A stretch of DNA of 64,000 nucleotides, taken from contig NZ_CP072600.1 of NCBI RefSeq assembly GCF_019891175.1, positions 5,518,001 through 5,582,000 of the forward strand. Direction: 5' to 3'. The notes below the pieces were generated by a model. It searched no databases, was not told where the DNA came from, and saw only the letters and a list, made by a program, of their open reading frames with translations. Numbering within the stretch: the stretch's first letter is position 1; every line of letters starts with the position of its first letter. Positions 35,501 to 44,408 of the stretch are shown piece by piece. Both the position numbers and the translations under genes were made by a program. The stretch comes from Leptothermofonsia sichuanensis E412. Lineage in GTDB: Bacteria > Cyanobacteriota > Cyanobacteriia > Leptolyngbyales > Leptolyngbyaceae.

Positions 35501-37440
35501 GGGTGGTAGCAACGGGTAACTTTGCCGAGGGGGTGCTGACACTGCTTCCCCTGCAACTGACCCTGGCAGAAGGAACCCTGGCATTTAGTGGTCAGTTTCA
35601 ATCAGAGTCTATTACCGGGCAACTGCGTGCCAGCAACCTTCCAGTCGATCTATTACGACCTTACCTGCGCCAGTTTCCGATTGATGCCACAGGCAGAATC
35701 AACGCCACGGCCACCCTGGCAGGAAATTTTGATAATCCCGGCGTTGTGGGTGAAGTCAACCTGGTCGATGCGACCCTGAACCAGCAGCCAATTCAGCAAG
35801 CTACCCTGAACTTCCGCTACATTGACGCCCGGTTTAACTTTGAGAGTAGCCTGCTGGTGGGAAATACCAGCCCACTCAACATTGTGGGAGATATTCCAGT
35901 TGCGCTGCCCTTTGCAACGGTGCAGCCAGATAGTGACCAGATCCGGTTGCGAGCCAGTGTCGAAAATGAAGGACTGGCATTGATGAACCTGTTTACGGAC
36001 CAGGTGAGCTGGATGGATGGACAGGGGCAGTTAAACATTGCTGTGACTGGCACCCTGAGTCAACCATCGATTCAGGGAAACCTGGTTGTTAAGAATGCGA
36101 CCCTGCAAGTCAAAGCCTTAACGAACCCGTTGACCAACGTTACGGGAGTGGCCGAGTCTGACGGCAACCTGCTGGTGGTTCAGCGCTTACAGGCCCAATA
36201 TAATCAGGGACAGATCAATGCCCAGGGGGCGATTCCCATCTTTGAGAACCCACTCACTGCCCAGGTTGCAGCGGCTAATCCGCTAACCGTTACCTCCGAT
36301 AATCTGACTGTCAACTTGCAGGGGCTATATCAGGGAGAGGTGAGCGGCAATGTGGTGATTACGGGGGCTGCTCTGGCTCCAGAGTTAGGGGGAACAGTTC
36401 AACTGGCTAATGGTGAAGTTCGCCTGGGTGAAATGGTGGGTGGCATTGAAGGTACCCCACCCACCACGGCTGCAACCGATGCAGAAACCACACCTGCACA
36501 GGCGACGCCAGCGATCGCCAGAAATGAAAGCCTTGCTCAACTCCCTACCCCGCAAATCCCTTCCGCAGCGGTTGCCGAGCCAGGGGCGATCGCCTTTAAT
36601 AATTTTCAGTTGGTGCTGGGCAATCGGGTCCGGGTCACCCAGGTCCCAATCCTCAGCTTTGTGGTTGAAGGGGCAGTCACCCTTAACGGCTCCCTGGCTG
36701 AACCAGAACCCAGGGGAGTCGTTCGTCTGGTCAGTGGAGCCATCAACCTGTTTACAACCCAATTTCGTCTGGAGCGAGGCTATGAACAAACCGTTACCTT
36801 CCTCCCTGCCCAGGGTTTTGACCCGATTCTAAATGTACGACTCATTGCCCTGGTCCCAGAAGCCAGTGGTGTCCGTCTACGGCAGTCACCGATTGGCAGC
36901 GAAATTATTGATGATCCATTTGCCAACTATCAAATCAACGCTTTGGGTTCCCTGCGTACAGTTCGAGTCCGGGCAGCGGTTTCTGGTCCGGCCAGTGCTC
37001 TGGATGAAAATTTAAGCCTGACTAGTGTTCCCCGACGCAGTGAAGCAGAAATTGTGGCTCTGATTGGTGGGCGATTTTTATCTACGCTGGGGCAAGGCGA
37101 TACGGCCTTAGGCGTTGCCGGTTTTGCCGGTACTGTTCTATTCGGCAACTTGCAGGGACTCATCACTGAACTGGGGCAACGAATTGGATTAAGTGAACTG
37201 CGCATCTTCCCAACCCTGGTGAATGAACCCACCAGACAGAACTCCGTCCTGGGTTTAGCCGTGGAAGCAGGAGTCGATGTCACCAATAATTTGACCGTTT
37301 CAGTATCAAGGGTATTCGCCTCCAAACAACCCCTGCGGTACAATCTCCTGTACCGGATTAACGACCAGATTTTAATGCGAGGCTCCACGGATTTCCAGGG
37401 TGACAGCCGCGCCACCGTTGAGTTTGAAACCCGGTTTTAA
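32572..37440 (+). CDS. tamB: TamB-like translocation/assembly module protein (DUF490)
   Basis: A 1622-residue envelope protein. One N-terminal helix (AIAISGLILAGVGGGVLWAWLWI, about 25-47) anchors it in the inner membrane. A very long series of beta-rich AsmA/TamB repeats follows (phrases such as VQLNGTVRPETG, LSGTLSGNV, TAEGAVAIAQPRIGG). The C-terminal TamB domain includes RVRVRAAVSGPASALDENLSLTSVP, an EAEIVALIGGRF stretch and a final beta-strand ending in Phe. TamB family members bridge the periplasm and help lipid or outer-membrane protein transport. No BamA/TamA gene is adjacent. The length is normal for cyanobacterial members. Confidence 0.93.
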   Translation: MTNSPEPEQENRRRRRFLSRPRAIAISGLILAGVGGGVLWAWLWIHRELVPLVEQNLTQTLGRPVELGPVESVSLTSLRFGASGLPPTPTDPDRATTETVEVNFSPLRLLLDRTLPLQVTLVNPDVYIEQAKDGRWISTTLKPEEEPGWLKIDLQGISVRGGRVTLQPLPQSKLPSAPVSLNGLDGVTRFLENNQLVELDVTGEFAKGGRFTLSGTVRPETGATNLALRGQQVPVAEIARLVESPVVLQTGRADGNLTVQLRPEATPEITGSLSFSGVSGQVADLPQRFADTQGQLQFRQNTVVVDNVQTRVGTVPAQIRGTVNTETGYDLTIQVRSVTAQNLLDTLQIDAPVPVNATLQSTLHVKGALAEPTLQGTFRTLGSAQLDRVEFRFFNGQFQLTTTGDNPTLTFSSLRAVPQAGGVMTGKGRVELGPVPDVAFNFQADRVPGDGIARQYGATPDIQIGAVSAIARISGAPDNLQTTIQFQAPEATFPGSGEILIAGQEVFLKRSSFSVAGGTVQATGQIVDNQLQAMVTAAGVQLNQLSEELRGQFSGNLTLSGSTAALSLAGIQATGQVRFSEGLAIIQEPLTASLRWDGQQLLIQDAVAPGFRARGTVTVATEGVDTPQVDSFNLAVQLQRYNLQDLSPNLPGNVDLAGEADFNGRITGTLTAPNVIGDLNLRNFRVSNLAFDPLLVGRVDFQGGRQTQLELTGQSAVGTPDRIALTLGPDNLPTAFLVRRNEAVATGKTVGDRLLVELQTIPVAILNDFLPDAALALGPVSGTLSGNVAVNLERLTAEGAVAIAQPRIGGLAGDLFRAQIRFADGVSQLSQGELIQQDSRIVLNGKVQTTGDFPIQFQIGFEQTPVQNLLLAFAGLHLPGLGLVRTPETTWEEILKTIPIDVTDQPLLDQLRRLSEIRFWLAQQYAQRQQQQFPTLAELQGPLNGAITITGALQTGLEIAFDLQGTDWTWGQYQIDRVVATGNFAEGVLTLLPLQLTLAEGTLAFSGQFQSESITGQLRASNLPVDLLRPYLRQFPIDATGRINATATLAGNFDNPGVVGEVNLVDATLNQQPIQQATLNFRYIDARFNFESSLLVGNTSPLNIVGDIPVALPFATVQPDSDQIRLRASVENEGLALMNLFTDQVSWMDGQGQLNIAVTGTLSQPSIQGNLVVKNATLQVKALTNPLTNVTGVAESDGNLLVVQRLQAQYNQGQINAQGAIPIFENPLTAQVAAANPLTVTSDNLTVNLQGLYQGEVSGNVVITGAALAPELGGTVQLANGEVRLGEMVGGIEGTPPTTAATDAETTPAQATPAIARNESLAQLPTPQIPSAAVAEPGAIAFNNFQLVLGNRVRVTQVPILSFVVEGAVTLNGSLAEPEPRGVVRLVSGAINLFTTQFRLERGYEQTVTFLPAQGFDPILNVRLIALVPEASGVRLRQSPIGSEIIDDPFANYQINALGSLRTVRVRAAVSGPASALDENLSLTSVPRRSEAEIVALIGGRFLSTLGQGDTALGVAGFAGTVLFGNLQGLITELGQRIGLSELRIFPTLVNEPTRQNSVLGLAVEAGVDVTNNLTVSVSRVFASKQPLRYNLLYRINDQILMRGSTDFQGDSRATVEFETRF

Positions 37441-37704
37441 GCGGTGCTCTGAGGATGAGGCAGATACTTGAACAGGCGTAAGGGAGAATGGTCTACCAAT
37501 CCACTCGCCTTTCTCTCCTATATTCCTTCCCTTATGTCCCAACCAGGGCGTCGCTGATTCTGGGTATGAATTAGAAGAGGAACAGTAAGATTGCCACAAT
37601 TGTAATAGTTGAGACTTAATCTGACACATCCTGTAAACTTATACCAATTCTTTAAGAGAGGACTACAGATGGTATAAAACTGTTATTGGGTTCAAGAAGG
37701 AGCT

Positions 37705-38214
37705 ATGGCAGGGGTTTACAAACTGGAAATCGCTGAGAGTGTCGAAGACCTCAAGCCGTTGCTGCGATCTCAAAAGAGTGCGTCAGACAAAGAGCGAGTG
37801 CAGTTACTGTATCTGCTCAAAAGTGAGCAAGCCAAAACAGTGCAGGCCGCAGCAGAATTACTGGGACGGCATCGGGTCACGGTGCAAGAGTGGTTACGAC
37901 TTTACCGCCAGGGAGGACTGAGCAGTTTGTTAAGCCACAAGCGTCGCCTTGGACGGCAGCATAGCATTCCTCAATGGGCACAGGATGCCTTGAACCAACG
38001 ATTGCAGCAGGCAGAAGGGTTCAATAGTTACGGCGAGATTTGCCAGTGGTTAGAAAGCCAACTGGGCATTGTGGCCCCTTACAAAACCGTGCATCAGTTG
38101 GTGCAGTATCGCCTCAAAGCGTCTCCCAAAGTGGCTCGTCCCATCAGTGCCCAGCAATCACCTGAGCAGGTAGAAACCTATAAAAAAAACTCTGTGAGAA
38201 TTTGGCAATGCTAG
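37705..38214 (+). CDS. IS630 transposase ORF A
   Basis: 169 residues: helix-turn-helix region (LGRHRVTVQEWLRLYRQGGLSSLL) and a second DNA-binding segment (IPQWAQDALNQRL). It overlaps ORF B by 13 bases, and ORF B is in the -1 frame. The codons TAT AAA AAA AAC near its end contain the slippery heptamer A_AAA_AAC. Confidence 0.92.
   Translation: MAGVYKLEIAESVEDLKPLLRSQKSASDKERVQLLYLLKSEQAKTVQAAAELLGRHRVTVQEWLRLYRQGGLSSLLSHKRRLGRQHSIPQWAQDALNQRLQQAEGFNSYGEICQWLESQLGIVAPYKTVHQLVQYRLKASPKVARPISAQQSPEQVETYKKNSVRIWQC
38183..38190 (+). promoter_or_regulatory. Predicted programmed -1 ribosomal frameshift site
   Basis: An A8C run (38182-38190) read as AAA AAA AAC in ORF A. Slipping back one base continues as CTC TGT GAG AAT TTG GCA ATG, the ORF B frame, without a stop. 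The fused protein would be about 356 residues, normal for an IS630 transposase. A_AAA_AAC is a well-known bacterial slippery heptamer. Confidence 0.75.
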
Positions 38215-38774
38215 CTTGGTTTGCTGTCGCTGTGCTGGGGTTAACTGAACGGGTTCGATTCCTTTGTGAGGATGAAACGCGCATTAGCCTCAAGACCATT
38301 AGTGGTCGCAAAATCACTGCATCCGGTATTAAACCGAAAGGGAAAGTGCAATGGCAGTTTCGTGCCACTTACTTGTATGGTGTTGTTGAGCCTGCGACTG
38401 GAGAACACTGCTTCTACGAGTTCACCCACTTCAACCCCGACTGCTTTCAAGTGTTTCTCAATCTGGTTGCTCAGCACTTTGCAGACAGTATTTTGATTAT
38501 CCAACTTGACCAAGCGGGTTGCCACCGAGCGAAGCGTTTGCAGATTCCATCCAACATCATTTTGATGTTTCAACCGTCTCATTCACCGGAAACCAATCCC
38601 ATTGAGCAAGTTTGGTTGCATCTCAAGCGAGGATTTCGGTGGAAATTGCCTCAGACCCTCGATGAGTTGCGTTTATTGATGCGAGAGCGATTGCAAGAAA
38701 TGACCCAGGTAGTGATTCGTTCAATCGTTGGTAGGGCCTCCATCCTTGAGGCATTATCTGTAGCCGGTCTTTAA
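38202..38774 (+). CDS. IS630 transposase ORF B (catalytic half)
   Basis: About 190 residues with the DDE triad: Asp in FLCEDETRI, Asp in IIQLDQAGCHRAK and Glu in SPETNPIEQVWLHLK. A TTG or internal ATG could start it alone, but it is most likely made as the C-terminal part of a frameshift fusion with ORF A. Confidence 0.93.
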   Translation: MAMLAWFAVAVLGLTERVRFLCEDETRISLKTISGRKITASGIKPKGKVQWQFRATYLYGVVEPATGEHCFYEFTHFNPDCFQVFLNLVAQHFADSILIIQLDQAGCHRAKRLQIPSNIILMFQPSHSPETNPIEQVWLHLKRGFRWKLPQTLDELRLLMRERLQEMTQVVIRSIVGRASILEALSVAGL

Positions 38775-38784
38775 GGAATTGGTA

Positions 38785-39206
38785 TAAGCCTAAGGTGTCC
38801 ACCATCGTAAAGCGCTGGTGCCCTTTGCTCTGCTTCCCCGCATCGTACCCCACCCCCTCATGCACACCCGCGGCAGTTTTGACGCTTTGAGAGTCGATGT
38901 TGGCTTCGGAGGGATACTGCTCCCTCGCTGCTGTGCATGATTTATTCGCAGCTTATACTGAGTGAGCTTTTTTACGGTTTATCCGACCTTTAAAACATCC
39001 TCTGAAAACCTGGAAACTCTGAGCCGTAGATAAAAGCAGGGAAGCAGATCCCCGACTTCTCTGCCATATCACGAAATCTGGACGAGCGTTAATCAAGAAG
39101 TCGGGGATCTAAATCCAGGGGATTTAAATCTCTTCACCTAAACGTCCCCCCAAAGCCGTAGACTGGAAAATGGTCTTTTCACCTATTCTTAACGACTGAG
39201 CGACCT
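38785..39206. other. Intergenic region with IS5 remnant
   Basis: After the IS630 right end this holds a minus-strand transposase scrap (38787-38940). From about 38950 to 39206 there is no gene. A partly duplicated phrase (gaagcagatccccgacttct / aagaagtcggggatctaaatcc, 39042-39115) forms a long-range inverted repeat just ahead of tpiA. Confidence 0.5.
38787..38940 (-). pseudogene. IS5-family transposase remnant
   Basis: The minus strand encodes AREQYPSEANIDSQSVKTA, continuing through GVGYDAGK and KGHQRFTMVDTLG. This is the segment around the first catalytic Asp of IS5 (IS427-like) transposases. Only about 50 residues remain. The IS630 insertion lies immediately next to it, after DTLG. Confidence 0.82.
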
Positions 39207-39932
39207 GTGCGAAGAATTGTTATTGCTGGCAACTGGAAAATGTACAAGACTCAGGCAGAGGCGATGGAGTTTCTGCAAGGGTTTGTCCCGCATCTGGATG
39301 AAACACCGGACGATCGCGAAATTGTTCTCTGCGCTCCATTTACTGCCCTGGGCAGTCTTTCCCAAAGTCTGCACGGCAGCCGCGTTCGTCTGGGTGCCCA
39401 AAATGTTCACTGGGAAAAAGCGGGTGCTTACACTGGTGAGATTGCGGCTCCCATGCTGACGGAGATTGGCGTCCGGTATGTCATCGTCGGGCACAGTGAA
39501 CGACGGCAGTATTTTGGTGAGACCGATGAAACCGTTAATTTGCGGCTAAAGGCCGCTCAGGCTCATGGGTTGGTTCCGATCCTGTGCGTAGGGGAAACCA
39601 AGCAACAGCGGGATGCGAATGAAACGGAATCCGTGATCTTCAATCAGATTGACAGAGGACTGGTGGATATTGACCAGTCTAATCTGGTGATTGCCTATGA
39701 GCCGATCTGGGCGATCGGGACGGGCGACACCTGCGAATCGGTCGAGGCCAATCGGGTGATTGGGCTGATCCGTAAGCAGTTGAGCAATCCCGATGTGCCG
39801 ATTCAGTATGGTGGTTCAGTCAAACCCGACAATATTGACGAGATCATGGCGCAACCAGAAATCGATGGTGCCCTGGTGGGTGGAGCCAGCTTACAACCGG
39901 ATAGCTTCGCCCGGATTGTCAACTTTCATTAA
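39207..39932 (+). CDS. tpiA: Triosephosphate isomerase
   Basis: A 241-residue TIM-barrel enzyme interconverting dihydroxyacetone phosphate and glyceraldehyde 3-phosphate in glycolysis and the Calvin cycle. Start [14 protein letters not shown] contains the catalytic Lys; the catalytic His is in [14 protein letters not shown]; the catalytic Glu is in [13 protein letters not shown]; and loop GGSVKPDN is present. The start codon is GTG 39207. The gene stands alone, with an IS630 and an IS5 remnant upstream. Confidence 0.97.
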   Translation: MRRIVIAGNWKMYKTQAEAMEFLQGFVPHLDETPDDREIVLCAPFTALGSLSQSLHGSRVRLGAQNVHWEKAGAYTGEIAAPMLTEIGVRYVIVGHSERRQYFGETDETVNLRLKAAQAHGLVPILCVGETKQQRDANETESVIFNQIDRGLVDIDQSNLVIAYEPIWAIGTGDTCESVEANRVIGLIRKQLSNPDVPIQYGGSVKPDNIDEIMAQPEIDGALVGGASLQPDSFARIVNFH

Positions 39933-40361
39933 AAAGTATCGTCTGAGACATTAAAAAAGTATCGTCTGAGGCAGTTTTTCAGTCCGAGTCTGCTTCAGAT
40001 CCCGTTGACCTGAACCTGACCAGCGTTGAGGTCAGGCGTCTGTTCCCAGTCAACCTGGGCGATCGCCAGTCTGAGCTATCCCTTCAAAGAGCAGATGAGA
40101 TTTAAGTCAAGTTATGAATCAGATAGTTAAGTGTTTTGTAACTCTTGTGTTGTCTTGTGTGCTCTCCATCATTCCTTCGCTAGATTGGCTATGGTTATCT
40201 CTAGAAGCGAACCTTTGGAAGCTTTAGATATTGGATTGGCTATTTGGATTGGCTATTTGGGAAACCTTTTTCTATCCAAGTGAATATCCAGTAGCTCATC
40301 TAAAATCGCCCCCAAAAATGCCCAAATTTTCCGTCCTGTCCTTCGCCCTGGAAGAGTTTGC
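39933..40361. other. Intergenic region after tpiA
   Basis: Just after the stop is a direct duplication of about 24 bp (aaaaagtatcgtctgagacatt / aaaaaagtatcgtctgaggcag, 39931-39973). A stretch at 40220-40255 repeats ggattggctatttgg twice. No gene or known RNA is seen. Confidence 0.5.
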
Positions 40362-40586
40362 ATGTCACCTTTTATGCTGCGTCAACTCTGGTCACTGGTG
40401 GAAACGACCCAGTCAAACGTCCTGCTGAATTTGGACGACACCAGCCTGGTGCAATGGCTGCTGAAACAGTTGATCAACCAGCGATCGCTTAACCACGAGG
40501 AAACCGTTATCTTCAGTACCTACATTCGTTCCCGCTTACCACTGATCCGCGATCTGGCACGCAGCCGGCTGACTGTTCGTGCTTGA
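40362..40586 (+). CDS. Small conserved cyanobacterial protein, function unknown
   Basis: A 74-residue soluble, helix-rich protein (LRQLWSLVETTQSNVLLNLDD, then SLVQWLLKQL, then TYIRSRLPLIRDLA). I recall close relatives in many cyanobacteria without a known role; this is family memory rather than a search. Start ATG 40362, with ATG 40374 as an alternative. Confidence 0.75.
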   Translation: MSPFMLRQLWSLVETTQSNVLLNLDDTSLVQWLLKQLINQRSLNHEETVIFSTYIRSRLPLIRDLARSRLTVRA

Positions 40587-40649
40587 AGAGGGTGCTGAAA
40601 GCCGTATGAATTGAACCTACTCAATCAGCAATACCTGCCTGAACCCTGA

Positions 40650-41423
40650 TCAGGCGATCGTCGAAGAACCAGAGTCGGGAGGAATATCCTGCCAGCGACC
40701 CGGTCCCACAGCCCTAAGGGCTTCTTTGAGAGAAATATCTCCAGTGTAAAGCGCTCGACCGACGATCGCGCCGGTCACCCCCACTGGTTCCAGAGCCAAC
40801 AGACTGAGCAGATCCGTCACTGAACTGATTCCACCGGATGCAATGACGGGTATGGTCACACGACTGGCCAGTTCCCGCAAAGATTCCAGGTTCGGCCCCT
40901 GGAGCGTACCATCCCGATGAATGTCCGTGTAAATAATCGCGGCAATCCCAGAGGATGCCATTCCTTCAGCCAGGTCAGTGGCTGCCACCTCCGAAGTCTC
41001 TAACCAACCCCGTGTAGCAACTCGTCCATTGCGAGCATCAATTCCCACCACAATGCGCTCTGGAAACTCTTGACATAGCTGCTTAACCAGGTCCGGTTGC
41101 TCAACGGCGACGGTGCCCAGAATGACACGCTGCACCCCCCGTTTCAATAAAGTAGCCACACTGGTGCGATCGCGCAGCCCTCCTCCCACCTGCACTGGCA
41201 CATCCACTGCCCTCACAATTGCCTCAATTGCCGACAGATTGACCGGATGCCCTGCCCTGGCACCGTCCAGATCCACCACATGCAGCAGGGATGCCCCCTC
41301 CGCTACCCACTGGCGGGCAACCTCTACTGGATTTTCATCAAAGGTTTGCGCCTGCCCGTAGTCCCCCTGGTACAGCCGCACACAGCGCCCCTCCAGTAAA
41401 TCGATCGCCGGAATCACATCCAT
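40650..41423 (-). CDS. hisA: Phosphoribosylformimino-AICAR ribotide isomerase
   Basis: A 257-residue TIM barrel that performs the fourth step of histidine synthesis. The start [23 protein letters not shown] contains the catalytic Asp. QVGGGLRD and the second phosphate loop VIASGGISS match the HisA family, as does [13 protein letters not shown]. Length is normal. No other his gene is adjacent. Confidence 0.97.
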   Translation of the reverse strand: MDVIPAIDLLEGRCVRLYQGDYGQAQTFDENPVEVARQWVAEGASLLHVVDLDGARAGHPVNLSAIEAIVRAVDVPVQVGGGLRDRTSVATLLKRGVQRVILGTVAVEQPDLVKQLCQEFPERIVVGIDARNGRVATRGWLETSEVAATDLAEGMASSGIAAIIYTDIHRDGTLQGPNLESLRELASRVTIPVIASGGISSVTDLLSLLALEPVGVTGAIVGRALYTGDISLKEALRAVGPGRWQDIPPDSGSSTIA

Positions 41424-41782
41424 CCTGCTTCCTTCTAAGTCAATCTACTGCACAGTAGCCCATGATCTGGAGGAAGATCAATACTCAGGAAGATTGAAAC
41501 ACCCTCTTATTTAACCCAACCTTTAAGATTCCATTGAGCAATATTTTATTTCTTTGAAGTTTGGGCTGTCCCCTGACAGCATATCCACCTTAGAAGTAAA
41601 AATTTAGACAGGGCTTACTGACCTCGGTTTTCCGTTCAGGAATGGGGATTCAATAAACTGAAAACCTTGGAGCTCCACCACAGAGCCATTTCTCTGTGTC
41701 TCTGTGGTGAACATTCAGCTTATAAAGTCCTCATTCCTCAGCTAAAACGATATTTTTAAGCGCACGGGAGCATTTTCATTTC
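41424..41782. other. Intergenic region with a hairpin-forming repeat
   Basis: Around 41671-41720, ctccaccacagagcc ... ctctgtgtctctgtggtg forms a strong dyad and belongs to the 'accacagag' family. Nothing else is recognised. Confidence 0.5.
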
Positions 41783-42253
41783 ATGGGTATCTCTGCTTCA
41801 ACAGGCACTCTTCCCAACTCAGGTAACCATCCACTTCAGTTTCAGTACCGACTTGAGGAAACGCCAGCAGTTCCTGCAAGCTCTCACCTCATCTGGTACA
41901 ACCGGGGCAAAATGCTGATCTGGCAGGGGCACCATGAAGCCGCGCTCACCAGTTTTGAGATTGCTCTCCAGCATAACCCCAATCATCACCAGACCTGGGT
42001 TTACCGGGGTATTGCGCTGGCCTATCTGGGCTGCCATGAGGCGACGCTTGCCAGTTTTAATCAAGCCCTGGAACTGTCACCCGACAACCGGGAAATCTGG
42101 ATCTTTCGCGGTGCCGTCTTGACGTTTTTGAACCGTCAACGGGAGGCAACCAATAGTTACACCATTGCCCTCAGCATCCAACAGCGCGGCTTTACCATTT
42201 GTGAGGACTATCCAACGACATGGATGCCTCAGCCTGTGGAAAGAGCCTCGTGA
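41783..42253 (+). CDS. TPR-repeat protein
   Basis: A 156-residue protein with three TPR units (WYNRGKMLIWQGHHEAALTSFEIAL; WVYRGIALAYLGCHEATLASFNQAL; WIFRGAVLTFLNRQREATNSYTIAL), about residues 38-140. TPRs mediate protein contacts. No signal or enzyme domain is present. It precedes the SLH protein on the same strand by about 95 bp. Confidence 0.85.
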   Translation: MGISASTGTLPNSGNHPLQFQYRLEETPAVPASSHLIWYNRGKMLIWQGHHEAALTSFEIALQHNPNHHQTWVYRGIALAYLGCHEATLASFNQALELSPDNREIWIFRGAVLTFLNRQREATNSYTIALSIQQRGFTICEDYPTTWMPQPVERAS

Positions 42254-42347
42254 GAGGAGAGAGGAGTGGAGGTTGAACGCTGAAATCTAGTTCTATTTCC
42301 AAATTGCCCGGTAACATGGCAGCAGTCAAGCCGGAGTCATTTGGACT

Positions 42348-44324
42348 ATGGTTACTTCCTCACCACGCTTCCCAGATATTCAGACCCATTGGGCGCGATT
42401 GTTTATTGAGGAACTGGCACAACGCAGGATTGTGCGGGGGTTTGAGGATCAAACCTTTCGGCCCAATCGTGCTGTGACCAGAGCCGAGTTCGCGGCTTTG
42501 TTGTTTGTGGCGTTTCCCCGGGCTGGAACTCGCCCCTATGTTCCATTTGGAGATGTCCCGGCAAACCACTGGGCCGCCAGTGCAATTCGCTGGTCCTATG
42601 AAACAGGCTTTTTATCGGGTTATCCCGGTCGGCAGTTTCGTCCCAATGAGTCGATTCCCAGGGTTCAGGCGCTGGCTGCTCTGGCAGGTGGTTTGGGCTT
42701 TCCCTCATCGGGTAAGGTGCCACTGGCAAGCCTGTATCAGGATAGTGCCCAGATTCCTGGATGGGCAACGGGGGCGATCGCGGCAGCAACCGAAGCGGGA
42801 ATTGTTGTCAACTATCCTTCACGCGAGCAATTGAACCCCTTACAGGCGGCAACCCGTGCAGAGGTAGCGGTCTTTATCTATCAATGTCTGGTTTACCTGG
42901 AGCAGGCTCCAGCGATCGCCTCTGAATACCTGGTGCAGTGGGTACAAACTGCCAATGTCAGCCATCGCAGGGAGTTCCGGGCAGTGTGGATGGCAACTGT
43001 GTGGAACTCCGACTTCCCTTCTCAGGCGGGGCTTTCCAGTCAGGAACAGCAGGCCGAGTTGATCACCCTTTTGAACCAGATGCAGGCGCTGAATTTGAAT
43101 GCCCTGATTTTGCAGGTGCGTCCAGAGGGGGATGCCCTGTATGCGTCCCAGTTGGAGCCGTGGAGCAACTGGTTGACCGGCACCCAGGGGAAAGCACCGG
43201 AGCCATTTTATGACCCGCTGGAGTTTGCGATCGCCCAGTGCCATCAGCGCAATATTGAATTGCACGCCTGGTTTAACCCTTACCGCGCCAGAACTTCTCA
43301 GCGCACAGTCAATGTCCGTCCCCACCTGGCAGCGACCAACCCCGACGTTGTCTATCCCTGGGGTACCCAGTTGTGGATGGACCCTGGAGCCAGAGTGGTA
43401 CAGGATCGGGCATTCAACGTGATCATGGATGTGTTGCGTCGGTATGATGTGGACGGTATCCACCTGGATGATTATTTCTATCCCTATCCAATTGCGGGTC
43501 AAACCTTTCCCGACCACAATACTTACCAGGCTTATCGTGCCAGTGGCGGCAGCCTTTCCCTGGCTGACTGGCGCAGAGAAAACGTCAATCAACTGATCCA
43601 GCGGCTTGCCACCCGAATTCGGGCGGAGAAACCCCACGTCAAATTTGGGATCAGCCCGTTTGGTATCTACCGTCCTGGTCAACCGGAGCAAATTCGTGGG
43701 CTGGATGCTTACGACCAGCTTTATGCCGACTCCCTCAAATGGCTACAACAGGGATGGGTGGATTACCTGGCTCCCCAGCTTTACTGGCGGATTGACCCAC
43801 CTGCCCAGAGCTATCCCGTTTTGTTGAACTGGTGGGTTGAGAATAACTCCAAACAACGGCATATTTACCCTGGCAACAACCTGGGACAACTGGATGGTAA
43901 GAGTTGGGATGTGGCAGAAATTGAGCGCCAGGTTGAGATTACCCGCAACCTGAGTTCACGGCTGGCGATGGGCAATATCTTTTTCAGTATGCGTGCCTTT
44001 GCCAGCAACCGCCTGGGAATCCGCGATCGCTTTCAAATCGCTACCTATCGCACTCCGGCCCTTGCTCCGGTCATCCCCTGGCTCAAGGCAACCCTCCCCT
44101 CCCCTCCGCAGCAGGTGCGGGCACAAAACAACCAGCTAACCTGGGGATCGGCCAGTTCAAGTATCCGAAGCTGGGCACTTTATCGACAGGATGGCAATCA
44201 ATGGACATTGCTGCAAGTGTTACCAGCTGCAATTACCAGAATTACGGTTGGACGAGGAACCTACGCAATCAGTGCGGTCAACCGGCTATCTCAGGAGAGT
44301 GTTGGAGTCGTTGTTTCTCTGTAA
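42348..44324 (+). CDS. SLH-domain glycoside hydrolase-like (GHL10/DUF187) protein
   Basis: A 658-residue protein. Residues about 5-180 are three SLH-type repeats (FPDIQTHWARLFIEELAQRRIVRGF, FGDVPANHWAASAIRWSYETGFLSGY, and the weaker YQDSAQIPGWATGAIAAATEAGI). Residues about 205-560 are a TIM-barrel hydrolase-like domain (REFRAVWMATVWNSDFPSQ; LILQVRPEGDALY; ELHAWFNPYRART; DGIHLDDYFYPYP). The GHL10 family is thought to act on cell-wall glycans. A C-terminal beta domain ends the protein. No N-terminal signal peptide is visible from this ATG, which is odd for an SLH protein. Confidence 0.88.
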   Translation: MVTSSPRFPDIQTHWARLFIEELAQRRIVRGFEDQTFRPNRAVTRAEFAALLFVAFPRAGTRPYVPFGDVPANHWAASAIRWSYETGFLSGYPGRQFRPNESIPRVQALAALAGGLGFPSSGKVPLASLYQDSAQIPGWATGAIAAATEAGIVVNYPSREQLNPLQAATRAEVAVFIYQCLVYLEQAPAIASEYLVQWVQTANVSHRREFRAVWMATVWNSDFPSQAGLSSQEQQAELITLLNQMQALNLNALILQVRPEGDALYASQLEPWSNWLTGTQGKAPEPFYDPLEFAIAQCHQRNIELHAWFNPYRARTSQRTVNVRPHLAATNPDVVYPWGTQLWMDPGARVVQDRAFNVIMDVLRRYDVDGIHLDDYFYPYPIAGQTFPDHNTYQAYRASGGSLSLADWRRENVNQLIQRLATRIRAEKPHVKFGISPFGIYRPGQPEQIRGLDAYDQLYADSLKWLQQGWVDYLAPQLYWRIDPPAQSYPVLLNWWVENNSKQRHIYPGNNLGQLDGKSWDVAEIERQVEITRNLSSRLAMGNIFFSMRAFASNRLGIRDRFQIATYRTPALAPVIPWLKATLPSPPQQVRAQNNQLTWGSASSSIRSWALYRQDGNQWTLLQVLPAAITRITVGRGTYAISAVNRLSQESVGVVVSL

Positions 44325-44408
44325 ACCAACGGATCGCAGCCTTTCATCTAAAACGCTAGACTGGCGAAAGTTCCCCCGTCGTTGAGAACTATCACCAGGC
44401 ATCTACGC

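Larger units (their letters stand above)
37642..38784 (+). mobile_element. IS630-family element, complete copy (1143 bp)
   Basis: Ends are inverted repeats (TACCAATTCTTTAAGAG on the left; complement of TCTTTAAGGAATTGGTA on the right) flanked by TA at 37640-37641 and 38785-38786, the expected TA duplication. It encodes two overlapping frames joined by a likely -1 frameshift. All three catalytic acidic residues are present, so it is probably active. It is identical over 857 bp to the broken copy at 21045. Confidence 0.95.

Noticed and set aside
42840-43691. Long minus-strand ORF of 283 codons opposite the SLH/GHL10 gene
   Set aside because: It is the antisense shadow of a clearly conserved plus-strand gene, with no recognisable domain.
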